Positions 1-8,506 of a DNA stretch of 64,000 nt are shown here, piece by piece. Position 1 is the first letter of the stretch. Every line of letters starts with the position of its first letter. The stretch comes from Mycobacterium shimoidei (GTDB lineage: Bacteria; Actinomycetota; Actinomycetes; Mycobacteriales; Mycobacteriaceae), in assembly GCA_002101905.1 (NCBI GenBank), contig LQPU01000005.1:1-64000 (forward strand), in the 5' to 3' direction. A model generated the notes under the pieces. That model worked only from the letters and a program-made list of their open reading frames with translations. It was not told the DNA's origin and ran no database searches. The translations under genes were made by a program, and so were the position numbers.

Positions 1-147
1 TCGGTGGCCTGCCAGGAGTTCATCACCGCGTTGGGTCGCAACTTCCAGGTGATCTACGAGCAGGCCAACGCCCACGGGCAAAAGGTGCAGGCCGCCGGCA
101 ACAACATGGCCAGCACCGACTCCGCCGTCGGCTCCAGCTGGGCCTAA
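1..147 (+). CDS. esxN: EsxN-type WXG100 protein, C-terminal part (5' end outside window)
   Basis: The last 48 codons of an ESAT-6-like small secreted protein, open at the left edge and ending in TAA. The visible part is the second helix and tail of the hairpin, ending SAVGSSWA; the WXG turn lies outside the window. Its product should be secreted by ESX-5 as a heterodimer with an EsxM-type partner. It lies 83 bp before espG5, the same order as Rv1793-Rv1794 in M. tuberculosis. The complete paralogue at 59116-59400 gives the identical residues, and the DNA is also identical over the overlap, so the missing N-terminus is probably similar to that copy. Confidence 0.93.
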   Translation, partial: SVACQEFITALGRNFQVIYEQANAHGQKVQAAGNNMASTDSAVGSSWA

Positions 148-148
148 C
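1..148 (+). repeat. Perfect inverted repeat with 59115-59262 (two esxN copies)
   Basis: Bases 1-148 are identical to the reverse complement of 59115-59262. Identity stops one base after the TAA stop codon; the left limit is outside the window. The two copies lie in opposite orientation about 59 kb apart. Confidence 0.95.
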
Positions 149-230
149 CAAAGAAGTCAACCCAGGCGCGGCAGCACACCCGGTGTGCTGCCGCGTCCTG
201 CGGTAATCGACCACAGGACGCGAGAGGGCG

Positions 231-1142
231 ATGGACCAACAGGGCACCCGGACGGATATCACCGTCAATGTCGAGGGCTTCTGGATGCTCCAGGCGCTGC
301 TGGACATCCGGCACGTCGCGCCCGAGCTGCGCTGCCGGCCATACGTTTCCACTGATTCGAATGACTGGATCCACCAGCATCCGGGCATGACGGTGATGCG
401 CGAGCAGGGCATCGTCGAAGACGATCAGGTGATCGAGCATGTGGCGGCCCGGATGCGCGTTCTGGCGGCGCCCGACCTCGAGATCATCGCGCTGCTATCC
501 CGAGGCAAGTTGCTCTACGGCGTCAAGGACAAGGAAGAAGGCGAAGAGGAGCAGGTCGGGTCGCGCGACATTCCGGACAACGAATTCCGGGTGGTGCTGG
601 CCCGCCGCGGCCAGCACTGGGTGTCGGCAGTACGCGTGGCCGATGAGATCACCGTCGACGATGTCGCGATCACGGATTCCGCTTCGATCGCGTCGCTGGT
701 CTTCGACGCGATGGAGTCGATCCACCACGCCGAACCCGCGCAGATCAACGCAGTCAATGTGCCGCTCGAAGAGATGCTGGAGGCAACCAAGGCGTGGCAA
801 AGCGCCGGGTTCAACGTCTTCTCCGGCGGCGATCTGCGCCGCCTGGGGATCAGCGCGGCGACGGTGGCCGCCCTGGGCCAAGCATTGTCGGATCCGGCGG
901 CCGAGGCCGCGGTCTATGCCCGCCAGTACCGGGACGACGCCAGGGCGCCCAGCGCGTCGGTCGTCTCGTTGAAGGACGGCTCGGGTGGGCGCATCGCGAT
1001 GTATCAGCAGGCCCGCACCGCGGGATCTAGCGAAGCGTGGCTGGCCATCTGCCCGGCAACCCCGCAACTGGTGCAAGTGGGGATAAAGACAGTTTTGGAC
1101 ACACTTCCTTATGGGGAGTGGAAAACGCACCGCAGAGTCTGA
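231..1142 (+). CDS. espG5: EspG5, ESX-5 chaperone for PE/PPE substrates
   Basis: A 303-residue protein matching the Rv1794 EspG family (about 300 residues). EspG5 is a cytosolic protein that binds the tip of the PPE helical bundle of a PE-PPE dimer, keeps it soluble and guides it to the ESX-5 membrane complex. The N-terminal stretch VNVEGFWMLQALLDI is typical of the family. It sits between esxN and eccD5 as in other ESX-5 loci. The ATG at 231 gives the family length; its ribosome binding site is weak. The 171 bp that follow up to eccD5 are AT-richer and may hold a promoter. Confidence 0.95.
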   Translation: MDQQGTRTDITVNVEGFWMLQALLDIRHVAPELRCRPYVSTDSNDWIHQHPGMTVMREQGIVEDDQVIEHVAARMRVLAAPDLEIIALLSRGKLLYGVKDKEEGEEEQVGSRDIPDNEFRVVLARRGQHWVSAVRVADEITVDDVAITDSASIASLVFDAMESIHHAEPAQINAVNVPLEEMLEATKAWQSAGFNVFSGGDLRRLGISAATVAALGQALSDPAAEAAVYARQYRDDARAPSASVVSLKDGSGGRIAMYQQARTAGSSEAWLAICPATPQLVQVGIKTVLDTLPYGEWKTHRRV

Positions 1143-1313
1143 CAATTACACACGAAATACCGCGATTACCAACGGCTTTCACTCAGCATTCACTCATCGT
1201 GCAAAACTAGGGAAATACCTTAGAATTACCTCAAGAATTGGGACAGGGCCCACAATTACAGACCGCGAGGCGAGGCACATGGATTCACAATTCGTCGTAG
1301 ACGGAGCGGCGCG

Positions 1314-2825
1314 ATGACCGCGGTGGTTGCCGAGGCGCTACAACCTGGTGCCGAGGCAGTCGCCACGCCGCAGGCGGCGGTGGTCGCGATCATGGCCTCC
1401 GACGTGCAGATCGGCGTGCTGCTGGATGCTAACGCCCCGGTCTCGGTGATGGTCGAGCCGCTGCTGAAGGTCGTCAACACCCGGCTACGGGAACTGGGCG
1501 TGCCCACGCTGGAGCCGACGGGACGAGGCCGGTGGGCGTTGTGCCTGATTGACGGGACACCGCTGCGCGCCGCGCAGTCGTTGACCGAGCAGGACATCTA
1601 CGACGGCGACCGGCTGTGGCTACGGTTCATCGAAGACACCGAGCGTCGCTCTCAGGTCATTGAGCACATCTCGACGGCGGTAGCGGTCAACCTGAGCAAA
1701 CGCTTTGCCGCGATCGACCCGGTGGTTGCGGTCCAAGTCGGCGCCGCGATGCTGGCGGTCGGCGTGCTGCTGGCCACCGGCCTGCTGGGCTGGTGGCGAT
1801 GGCAAGACGACTCCTGGTTGAGCGCGGTCTTTGCCGCCGTGGTCGCCGTGGTGATGTTGCCGGTGGCCGCGATCGTGCTGATGCGGGCCACCACGGTGCC
1901 GGGGCGCCGGGTGGGCGACATGATGCTGCTCAGCGGGTTGGCGCCGCTGGCCGTGGCGGCCGCCGCCGCACCCCCGGGCCCGGTGGGCTCGCCGCATGCC
2001 GTGCTGGGTTTTGTGGTGGCGGGAGTCGCCTCGATGCTGGCGCTGAAGCTCACCGGCCGACGGCTCGCCATCTACACGGCGCTCGTCACCATCTGTGTCG
2101 CCGCCACCTTGGCCAGCGCCGCGCGGATGCTGCTGTCGACCGGCGCGGTGACGCTGATGTGCACCATCTTGCTGGCATGCGTGATCGGCTACCACACCGC
2201 GCCGACGATGTCTCGGTGGCTTTCCGGCATTCGGTTGCCGGTCTTCCCGTCCGCCACCAGTCGGTGGGTGTTCGAAGCACGGCCCGACCTGCCGACCACG
2301 GTGACCCAGTCCGACGGCGGCCGGCCGGTGCTGGAGGGCCCCGCCTCGGTGCGTGACGTGCTGCTGCGCGCCGAGCGAGCCCGGGCGTTCTTGACCGGCC
2401 TGCTGGTCGGCATGGGCGTGCTGGTGGTGGTCTGCGCTGCAGGATTGTCCGATCCGCACACTCACCAACGCTGGCTACCGCTGCTGTTGGCCGGCTTCAC
2501 GGCAGGCTTCCTGCTGTTGCGCGGGCGATCCTATGTCGACCGCCTGCAGGCAATCACGCTGGCGCTGACCGCAGTGGTCCTGGTCGCCGCGGTGGTGGTC
2601 CGGTACGTGCTGGTGCTGCAATCACCGGTGGTGGTTGGCGTGGGCGCGGGGCTCCTGGTGCTGTTGCCGGCGGCCGGATTGACCGCTGCGGCGGTGGTGC
2701 CCAACACCATCTACAGCCCGCTGTTCCGTAAATTCGTGGAGTGGATCGAATACATCTGCCTCATGCCCATCTTCCCGTTGGCACTGTGGTTGATGAACGT
2801 CTATGCAGCGATTCGTTATCGGTAG
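1314..2825 (+). CDS. eccD5: EccD5, ESX-5 multispanning membrane channel component
   Basis: 503 residues, the same length as Rv1795. Residues about 20-110 form the ubiquitin-like cytosolic domain (DVQIGVLLDANAPVSVMVE near its start). The rest is a series of about eleven hydrophobic segments, the last near the C-terminus. EccD dimers line the inner-membrane part of the type VII secretion complex with EccB, EccC and EccE. The 3' end overlaps mycP5 by 23 bp in another frame, which suggests translational coupling. Confidence 0.97.
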   Translation: MTAVVAEALQPGAEAVATPQAAVVAIMASDVQIGVLLDANAPVSVMVEPLLKVVNTRLRELGVPTLEPTGRGRWALCLIDGTPLRAAQSLTEQDIYDGDRLWLRFIEDTERRSQVIEHISTAVAVNLSKRFAAIDPVVAVQVGAAMLAVGVLLATGLLGWWRWQDDSWLSAVFAAVVAVVMLPVAAIVLMRATTVPGRRVGDMMLLSGLAPLAVAAAAAPPGPVGSPHAVLGFVVAGVASMLALKLTGRRLAIYTALVTICVAATLASAARMLLSTGAVTLMCTILLACVIGYHTAPTMSRWLSGIRLPVFPSATSRWVFEARPDLPTTVTQSDGGRPVLEGPASVRDVLLRAERARAFLTGLLVGMGVLVVVCAAGLSDPHTHQRWLPLLLAGFTAGFLLLRGRSYVDRLQAITLALTAVVLVAAVVVRYVLVLQSPVVVGVGAGLLVLLPAAGLTAAAVVPNTIYSPLFRKFVEWIEYICLMPIFPLALWLMNVYAAIRYR

Positions 2826-4524
2826 CAGGCGTGCGGCCGGACTAGCCGCCACCACGCTCATCGTTGCTTCGGCGGCACTGACCGGCTCTGCACCGGCGTA
2901 CGCGATCAACCCCCCTGTGGTGGATCCGGCCGCCGTACCGCCGGACTCGCCGCCCGGACCGGAACAGCCGATGCGGCAAAGCGCCTACTGCACCGAGGTT
3001 GGCGTACTGCCGGACAGCGATTTTCGCGTGCAGCCGAAGTACATGGACATGTTGAACCTGTCCGAAGCTTGGCGGTTCGGCCGCGGCGCCGGTGTGCGGG
3101 TGGCCGTAATCGACACGGGGGTGACGCCGCACCCGCGGCTGCCGCACTTGGTCCCCGGCGGGGACTACGTGATGGGCGGCGGCGACGGGCTGTCGGACTG
3201 CGACGCGCACGGCACACTCGTGGCATCGATGATCGCGGCGGCTCCGGCGTCCGCCGAAACACCGGGAGCGCCGGGTCCGCGACGGCCGCCTCCGGTTCCC
3301 ACCAACGAACCACCGCCACCCGCGCCACCGCCGCAGACGGTGACGTTGTCGCCGCCGGCACCCACGACCGTCATCCTCCCGCCTCCGGCGCCGCCGGAAG
3401 AGGGAGCTCCGCCGGCGCCGTTTCCGTTCGGGCCGCCACCCAGGGCGCCCGGCGCATCCAACCGTGGCCACGGAAAAATACTGGCGCCCAACTATTCCGG
3501 CGGTCGGCATGATCGCGCTGTTGACTACCCACGACCGGCTGCTCCGCCGCTGGCCGATGCCTTCAGCGGCATAGCGCCCGAGGCCGAGATCATCTCGATC
3601 CGCCAATCCAGTCAAGCGTTCACGCTCAAGGATGCGTTCACCGGCGACGAGGATCCGCAGACCCGGCAAAAGATGGACAGCATTCGCACGATGGCGCGTG
3701 CGATCGTGCACGCGGCCAACATGGGCGCTTCGGTGATCAACATCTCCCAGGTGCTGTGCATGAGCGCGCGCAGCGTGCTCGACCAGGCCGATCTGGGGGC
3801 CGCGGTCCGCTACGCGGCGGTCGACAAGGACGCCGTCATCGTCGCGGCCGCCGGCGACACCAGTCAGAAAGACTGCAAGCAGAATTCGCTGTTTGACCCG
3901 ACGCGACCGGACGATCCCCGCGATTGGAATGGGGTGACCACCGTGGTCACTCCGTCATGGTTCAGCGACTACGTCCTGACCGTGGGAGCCGTCGACTCCA
4001 ACGGCGCACCGATGGACAAAAATGGACAAAACGGAAGCTTGGCCGGCCCATGGGTGTCGATCGCGGCTCCGGGCACCGACGTCGTCGGATTGTCGCCCCG
4101 CGACGACGGCCTGATGAACGCGATTGACGGCCCGGACAACACCTTGCTGATACCGACCGGCACCAGCTTCTCGACTGCCATCGTGTCGGGCGTGGCGGCG
4201 CTGGTCCGGGAAAAGTATCCGAACCTGTCGTCGCACCAGATCATCAACCGACTGATTCACACCGCCCGAGCGCCTGCCCGAGGAGTCGACAACCAAGTCG
4301 GTTACGGCATCATCGACCCGGTGGCCGCGCTCACGTGGGACGTGCCGGACGGCCCGGTCGTGTCCGACAAACTGTCGTCACCGCTGGAGTTGCCTCCACC
4401 GCCACCCGAGCGCAACATGACACCGGTGTGGGTGGCGGCCGGCGGGTTGATCGCCGCGTTCCTGGTGGCAGTGGCGATATTCGGTGGCATGGTGTTAATA
4501 CGGCGAACGGGGCTCAACCGATGA
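2803..4524 (+). CDS. mycP5: MycP5 mycosin, membrane-anchored subtilisin-like protease
   Basis: 573 residues; the M. tuberculosis protein has 585. A signal peptide (residues 1-34, ending PAYA) precedes a subtilase domain with the triad D104 (VIDTG), H136 (DAHGT) and S455 (GTSFS). A proline-rich loop at about residues 150-225 interrupts the catalytic domain, the site where MycP5 is known to carry a long insertion. One transmembrane helix lies at about 540-565, followed by a short basic tail. Mycosins cap the periplasmic face of the ESX complex and are needed for its stability. The start at 2803 lies inside eccD5, and the stop overlaps eccE5 (ATGA). Confidence 0.97.
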   Translation: MQRFVIGSRRAAGLAATTLIVASAALTGSAPAYAINPPVVDPAAVPPDSPPGPEQPMRQSAYCTEVGVLPDSDFRVQPKYMDMLNLSEAWRFGRGAGVRVAVIDTGVTPHPRLPHLVPGGDYVMGGGDGLSDCDAHGTLVASMIAAAPASAETPGAPGPRRPPPVPTNEPPPPAPPPQTVTLSPPAPTTVILPPPAPPEEGAPPAPFPFGPPPRAPGASNRGHGKILAPNYSGGRHDRAVDYPRPAAPPLADAFSGIAPEAEIISIRQSSQAFTLKDAFTGDEDPQTRQKMDSIRTMARAIVHAANMGASVINISQVLCMSARSVLDQADLGAAVRYAAVDKDAVIVAAAGDTSQKDCKQNSLFDPTRPDDPRDWNGVTTVVTPSWFSDYVLTVGAVDSNGAPMDKNGQNGSLAGPWVSIAAPGTDVVGLSPRDDGLMNAIDGPDNTLLIPTGTSFSTAIVSGVAALVREKYPNLSSHQIINRLIHTARAPARGVDNQVGYGIIDPVAALTWDVPDGPVVSDKLSSPLELPPPPPERNMTPVWVAAGGLIAAFLVAVAIFGGMVLIRRTGLNR

Positions 4525-5720
4525 AAGCGCAACGGCGGTTCGGGCTGGCCCTGTCCTGGCCGCGACTCACCACGGTGTTCCTCGTCGACGTCGCAGTGCT
4601 GGCGATCGCCAGCCACCTTCCCGATGCCTGGCAGACAGGGCACGCCGCATGGTGGGCCGGGGTGGCGGTGGCGGCGCTGTTAACGGTTGCCGCATTGGTC
4701 ACCTTCGGTGGGATTCCGCTGGTATCCGCACCGGTGGCCCGGGTGCGCAATTGGTACGCCGACCCACAGGCGCTGATCGCCGGTTGCACGCCCGGGATCG
4801 ACCACCAACGCCGCTTCGGCCGTGACGTCGTCGGAATCCGCGAGTACGAGGGCCAATTGGTCACGGTGATCTCGGTGGAAGCCGCGCCGGACGTCGCGTC
4901 CGGCCGGCATCGCCAGCAGGCCGCGGCGCCGGGCATCCTGCCAGTAGATGTTGTCGCTGCAACGTTGCGGCAGTTCGACGTTCGGCTTGATGGTGTGGAC
5001 ATCGTCTCGGTGGGATTTCGGCGGGGACCCAAGGCATCTCGGGGTGTCGAATCGGCGGTGCAAGACGACTTCGGAGCCGCCGGTGAACAACGCCCGCTTG
5101 ATGAGCGCAGAACCTGGCTGGTGGTGCGGATGGATCCGCAGAACAATGTCGCTGCGGTGGCGGCCCGCGATTCGGTCGCCGCGACGTTGGCCGCGGCGAC
5201 CGAGCGGATCGCGCACGATCTGGACGGCCGCCAATGCATGGCGCGCCCACTGCGCGCCGCCGAGATCGAAGACGTCGACGACGCCGTGTTGGCCGGCCTT
5301 GATCCCAACCTGATCCGGCCGTACTGGCGATTTCTCAAGCATCCCGACGGATTCGTGACGAGCTTTTGGGTCTCACCTTCGGACATCACCGCCGAAACCA
5401 TGGAGGAACTGTGGTTCCCGGACACCGATGTGACCGTGGTGACGGTCCGGCTCACCCCGCGCCGCGGCGGGATCGACGTGTCGGCGTTCGTGCGCTATCA
5501 CAGCGACAGGCGAGTGCGAAAGAGCGTGTGGGGCGGGCTGAATCGGCTCACCGGACGCCAATTGGGCGCTGTGCGCGCCAGCTTGCCGGCACCGTTGCCG
5601 GGTCCGCCGCTGGCCATGCCGAGCCGCACACTGAGCGACGACGAACACCTCACCGTGCCGATCGACGGAAGCGCACCGACTCCCGAGTACTCGCTGGGTC
5701 CCGCTGGGGCGGATAGATGA
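4521..5720 (+). CDS. eccE5: EccE5, ESX-5 membrane complex component
   Basis: 399 residues, close to Rv1797 (406). Two transmembrane helices at about residues 17-35 and 42-72 are followed by a soluble domain, the usual EccE layout. EccE sits at the outer rim of the ESX inner-membrane complex. I chose the ATG at 4521, which overlaps the mycP5 stop as ATGA; the open frame extends upstream inside mycP5, but that extension has no family support. The 3' end overlaps eccA5 by the same ATGA arrangement. Confidence 0.95.
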   Translation: MKAQRRFGLALSWPRLTTVFLVDVAVLAIASHLPDAWQTGHAAWWAGVAVAALLTVAALVTFGGIPLVSAPVARVRNWYADPQALIAGCTPGIDHQRRFGRDVVGIREYEGQLVTVISVEAAPDVASGRHRQQAAAPGILPVDVVAATLRQFDVRLDGVDIVSVGFRRGPKASRGVESAVQDDFGAAGEQRPLDERRTWLVVRMDPQNNVAAVAARDSVAATLAAATERIAHDLDGRQCMARPLRAAEIEDVDDAVLAGLDPNLIRPYWRFLKHPDGFVTSFWVSPSDITAETMEELWFPDTDVTVVTVRLTPRRGGIDVSAFVRYHSDRRVRKSVWGGLNRLTGRQLGAVRASLPAPLPGPPLAMPSRTLSDDEHLTVPIDGSAPTPEYSLGPAGADR

Positions 5721-7549
5721 GCGGACCGCAGACCAACGCAACGGATGCGCGCAACGCGATGGTCGCTGGACTGTTGGCGTCCGGCATCTCCGTGAATGGG
5801 TTGCAGCCCAGTCACAATCCGCAGGTGGCATTGCAGATGTTCACCACGGCGTCCCGGCTCGACCCGGACATGTGCGATGCCTGGCTGGCTCGGGTGCTGG
5901 CCGGTGATTCCAGCATCGAGACGCTGACCAATGCTTGGGAAACCTCGAAGACGTTCGGCTGGGAGATCCGCCGGCTGGGCCTGACCGATCTGGAATTTCG
6001 TCCCGAGGTATCCGACGGGCTGTTTTTGAAATTGGCGGTCACCAGCGTGGAATCGCTGGCTGCCGCGTACGCGGCCGCGCTCGCCGAAGAGAAGCGCTAC
6101 GAGGAAGCATCGCAGTTGCTCGATCGCGTCGAGCCGCGACATCCGTTCGATGCCGAACTGATCAAGTACGTGCGCGGTGTGCTGTACTTCCGCACCGGCC
6201 GCTGGCCGGACGTGCTGGCCCAGTTCCCGCCCGCAACGCAGTGGCGTCTTCCCGAGTTGAAGGCTGCCGGCGCGGCCATGGCGACCACCGCGTTGGCATC
6301 GCTGGGGGTGTTCGAGGAGGCGACCCGACGGGCCCAAGAGGCCATCGAGGGGGACCGGGTGCCCAGTGCGGCCAACGTCGCGATGTACACCCAGGGAATG
6401 TGCCTGCGGCATCTGGGCCGCGAGGACGAAGCCATCGAATTGCTGCGCCGCGTCTACTCGCGAGATGCGAAGTTCGCGCCGGCCCGGGAAGCATTGGACA
6501 ACCCGAACTACCGCCTGGTGCTCACCGATCCCGACACGATTGAGGCGCGGACGGATCCGTGGGATCCGGACAGCGCGCCGACGCGCGCAGAGGCCGAGGC
6601 CGCGCGGCACGCCGAGATGGCCAAGAAGTATCTGGCCGAAGGCGATGCTGAGCTCAATGCGATGTTGGGCATGGAGCAGGCCAAACGCGAGATCAAGCTA
6701 ATCAAGTCGACGACGAAGGTGAATCTGGCTCGCGCCAAAATGGGCCTGCCGGTCCCGGTGACGTCACGCCACACCCTGCTGCTGGGCCCGCCGGGGACCG
6801 GCAAGACAACGGTGGCGCGGGCGTTCACCAAGCAGCTGTGCGGACTGACCGTACTGCGCAAGCCGTTGGTGGTGGAAACCAGCCGCTCGAAGCTGCTGGG
6901 CCGCTACATGGCCGATGCGGAAAAGAACACCGAGGAGATGCTCGAGGAGGCGTTGGGCGGGGCCGTCTTCTTCGACGAGATGCACAATCTGCACGAGAGC
7001 GGGTACTCGCAGGGCGACGCCTACGGCAACGCGATCATCAACACCTTGCTGCTCTACATGGAGAATCATCGCGATGAGCTGGTGGTGTTCGGCGCCGGCT
7101 ACGCCAAAGCGATGGAAAAGATGCTGGAGGTCAATCAGGGTCTGCGACGGCGGTTTTCGACCGTGATCGAGTTCTTCAGCTACAACCCGAAAGAACTGAT
7201 CGAATTGACCCAGCTGATGGGCCGGGAGAACGAGGACATCATCACCGACGAGGCGGTCGACGTGTTGCTGCCCGCGTACACCAAGTTCTACAACGACGAG
7301 AGCGTGTCGCCGGACGGCGATCTGATCCGCGGGATCGACGTGCTGGGCAACGCGGGGTTCGTGCGCAATGTGGTGGAAAAGGCCCGGGATCACCGCAGCT
7401 TCCGCCTCGATGACGAGGAGCTCGACGCGGTGCTCTCCGGCGACGTTGAGGAATTCAGTGAGGATCACCTGCGCCGGTTCAAGGAGTTGACCCGCGATGA
7501 CCTCGCCGAGGGCCTCAGCGCGGCGGTAGCCGAAAAGAAGACGACGTAG
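5717..7549 (+). CDS. eccA5: EccA5, cytosolic AAA+ ATPase of ESX-5
   Basis: 610 residues, identical in length to Rv1798. The N-terminal half (about 1-290) is a TPR-like helical domain. The C-terminal half is a CbxX/CfqX-type AAA+ module with Walker A GPPGTGKT at 357-364 (K363) and Walker B VFFDE ending at E421. EccA ATPases are thought to release EspG chaperones from PE-PPE substrates or otherwise support export. It is the last gene of the overlapping eccD5-mycP5-eccE5-eccA5 chain. No lppT gene follows, unlike in M. tuberculosis. Confidence 0.97.
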   Translation: MSGPQTNATDARNAMVAGLLASGISVNGLQPSHNPQVALQMFTTASRLDPDMCDAWLARVLAGDSSIETLTNAWETSKTFGWEIRRLGLTDLEFRPEVSDGLFLKLAVTSVESLAAAYAAALAEEKRYEEASQLLDRVEPRHPFDAELIKYVRGVLYFRTGRWPDVLAQFPPATQWRLPELKAAGAAMATTALASLGVFEEATRRAQEAIEGDRVPSAANVAMYTQGMCLRHLGREDEAIELLRRVYSRDAKFAPAREALDNPNYRLVLTDPDTIEARTDPWDPDSAPTRAEAEAARHAEMAKKYLAEGDAELNAMLGMEQAKREIKLIKSTTKVNLARAKMGLPVPVTSRHTLLLGPPGTGKTTVARAFTKQLCGLTVLRKPLVVETSRSKLLGRYMADAEKNTEEMLEEALGGAVFFDEMHNLHESGYSQGDAYGNAIINTLLLYMENHRDELVVFGAGYAKAMEKMLEVNQGLRRRFSTVIEFFSYNPKELIELTQLMGRENEDIITDEAVDVLLPAYTKFYNDESVSPDGDLIRGIDVLGNAGFVRNVVEKARDHRSFRLDDEELDAVLSGDVEEFSEDHLRRFKELTRDDLAEGLSAAVAEKKTT

Positions 7550-7739
7550 GGTGGGCCACAGCAAATCGGCAGCTAACCGTGACGCGACTGGCAGGCAGGC
7601 CGTTTCTCGGCCTTTGCGGCTCTAATGAAGGCGGCGCGTCTCAGGTAACTCCTGGTTAACGCCTATTTTCGGTCCCGCTCAGGTCGCCGCGGCGCGCTTG
7701 CGCCGCCGCAGTGCTGTGCGCAATGCCCGCTGAGGTGGG

Positions 7740-7768
7740 TTGACCCGCGCAAACCCTGGTGTCACGAT
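7740..7768 (+). promoter_or_regulatory. Housekeeping-type promoter of M-box unit 1
   Basis: TTGACC at 7740-7745, a 17-nt spacer and CACGAT at 7763-7768. Transcription would start near 7775, right at the 5' edge of the riboswitch. The second copy has the same elements with the same spacing. Confidence 0.65.
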
Positions 7769-7776
7769 GACGCCGC

Positions 7777-7941
7777 ATGCACCTCGGTAGGTGAGGCGTC
7801 TGCACGGATATAGGCCACTGACCTCGAACGTCGAGAGACGCCCAGGGTCAGGACAGCTCCTCCCGGCTTAAGGGTTGAGCCCAAGTGGCTTCCGGGACAA
7901 CCGGATACGCCGTGTGGTGCCAAAGCTCTGACGAGAGGGGT
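7777..7941 (+). promoter_or_regulatory. M-box (ykoK leader) Mg2+ riboswitch, copy 1
   Basis: The segment carries the conserved M-box blocks in order: GTAGGTGAGGC, GATATAGGCCACTG, the GAGACGCC block with CAGGGTCAGGACAG, and near the 3' end GTGCCAAAGCTCTGACGAGAGG. CCTC at the 5' end can pair with GAGG at the 3' end to form P1. M-box RNAs bind Mg2+ and turn off Mg2+ transport genes when Mg2+ is plentiful. In M. tuberculosis an M-box precedes the PE20-PPE31 operon, and here it precedes a PE-PPE pair. Copy 2 at 9870-10034 has the same length and differs at only four positions. Confidence 0.9.
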
Positions 7942-7955
7942 TGGCTCACCTTTTT
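7916..7955 (+). terminator. Candidate intrinsic terminator at the 3' edge of M-box 1
   Basis: GGTG and CCAA (7916-7923) can pair with TTGG-CT-CACC (7941-7950), with an inner CTCT/AGAG hairpin; TTTTT follows at 7951-7955. The left arm lies inside the aptamer core, so this structure and the folded aptamer would exclude each other. Whether it acts as the switch is not clear. Confidence 0.35.
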
Positions 7956-8194
7956 CGTCGCGCCTTGGCCTGCTGCGGTGTCTTAGCTGCGTGAGGGGGT
8001 GAGGCGAGAGAGCCAAACCTTTCGATGGTTCGCGTCAGAGCTAACCGATATCGATGACCGTTTCACTCCGATCCGGTCACGGCTGCGTTTTCACCAGCTG
8101 AATCATGGCGCGCCGGAATGTATTTCCCGCTCGTCGGCAGCACGAGGACCGAGGCCCGCATCCGGGTCGGACCGTATCCGTAAGGAGAAAGTCC
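7956..8194 (+). other. Rest of the leader between M-box 1 and the PE gene
   Basis: About 240 bp without a convincing gene. It is the untranslated leader downstream of the riboswitch and ends in a good ribosome binding site, AAGGAG at 8182-8187. I see no further named element. Confidence 0.5.
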
Positions 8195-8494
8195 ATGTCT
8201 TTCGTGACGACACAACCGGAATCGCTGTCTGCGGCTGCCGCCGATCTGCACGGGATTGGTGCCGCGCTGACCGCGCAGAACAATGCGGCCACTGGGCCGA
8301 CGACGGCCCTGGTTCCTGCGGCCGCTGACGATGTCTCCGCGCTGACTGCGGCGCAATTCGCCGCACATGCCCAGATGTATCAGGCGGTCAGTTCGCAAGC
8401 GGCGGCAATTCACGACATGTTCGTCAACACGCTGGCGATCAGTGCGGGGTCCTACGCGGCCACCGAGGCTGCTAACGCGCTCGGCGCGGGTTAA
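8195..8494 (+). CDS. PE family protein, PE20-like, copy 1
   Basis: 99 residues forming a bare PE domain with no C-terminal extension. It starts MSFVTTQPE and ends with a YAATE motif, matching the YxxxD/E secretion signal of type VII substrates. PE proteins pair with a PPE partner as a helical bundle and are exported by ESX-5 to the cell surface. It is 12 bp before its PPE partner and has AAGGAG upstream. It is under the first M-box. A longer in-frame upstream start exists but lies inside the riboswitch leader and is not supported. Confidence 0.95.
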   Translation: MSFVTTQPESLSAAAADLHGIGAALTAQNNAATGPTTALVPAAADDVSALTAAQFAAHAQMYQAVSSQAAAIHDMFVNTLAISAGSYAATEAANALGAG

Positions 8495-8506
8495 GGGGCT
8501 GGGCCA

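Noticed and set aside
1620..2468. Long minus-strand frame inside eccD5
   Set aside because: His/Gln/Arg-rich shadow of a real gene in high-GC DNA.
4335..4520. N-terminal extension of EccE5
   Set aside because: Lies fully inside mycP5, with no EccE similarity; the ATG at 4521 fits family length.
7762..8016. Conserved minus-strand reading frame, similar to one at 9804-10124
   Set aside because: The similarity is the antisense translation of the duplicated M-box RNA; there is no family, start signal or codon bias.
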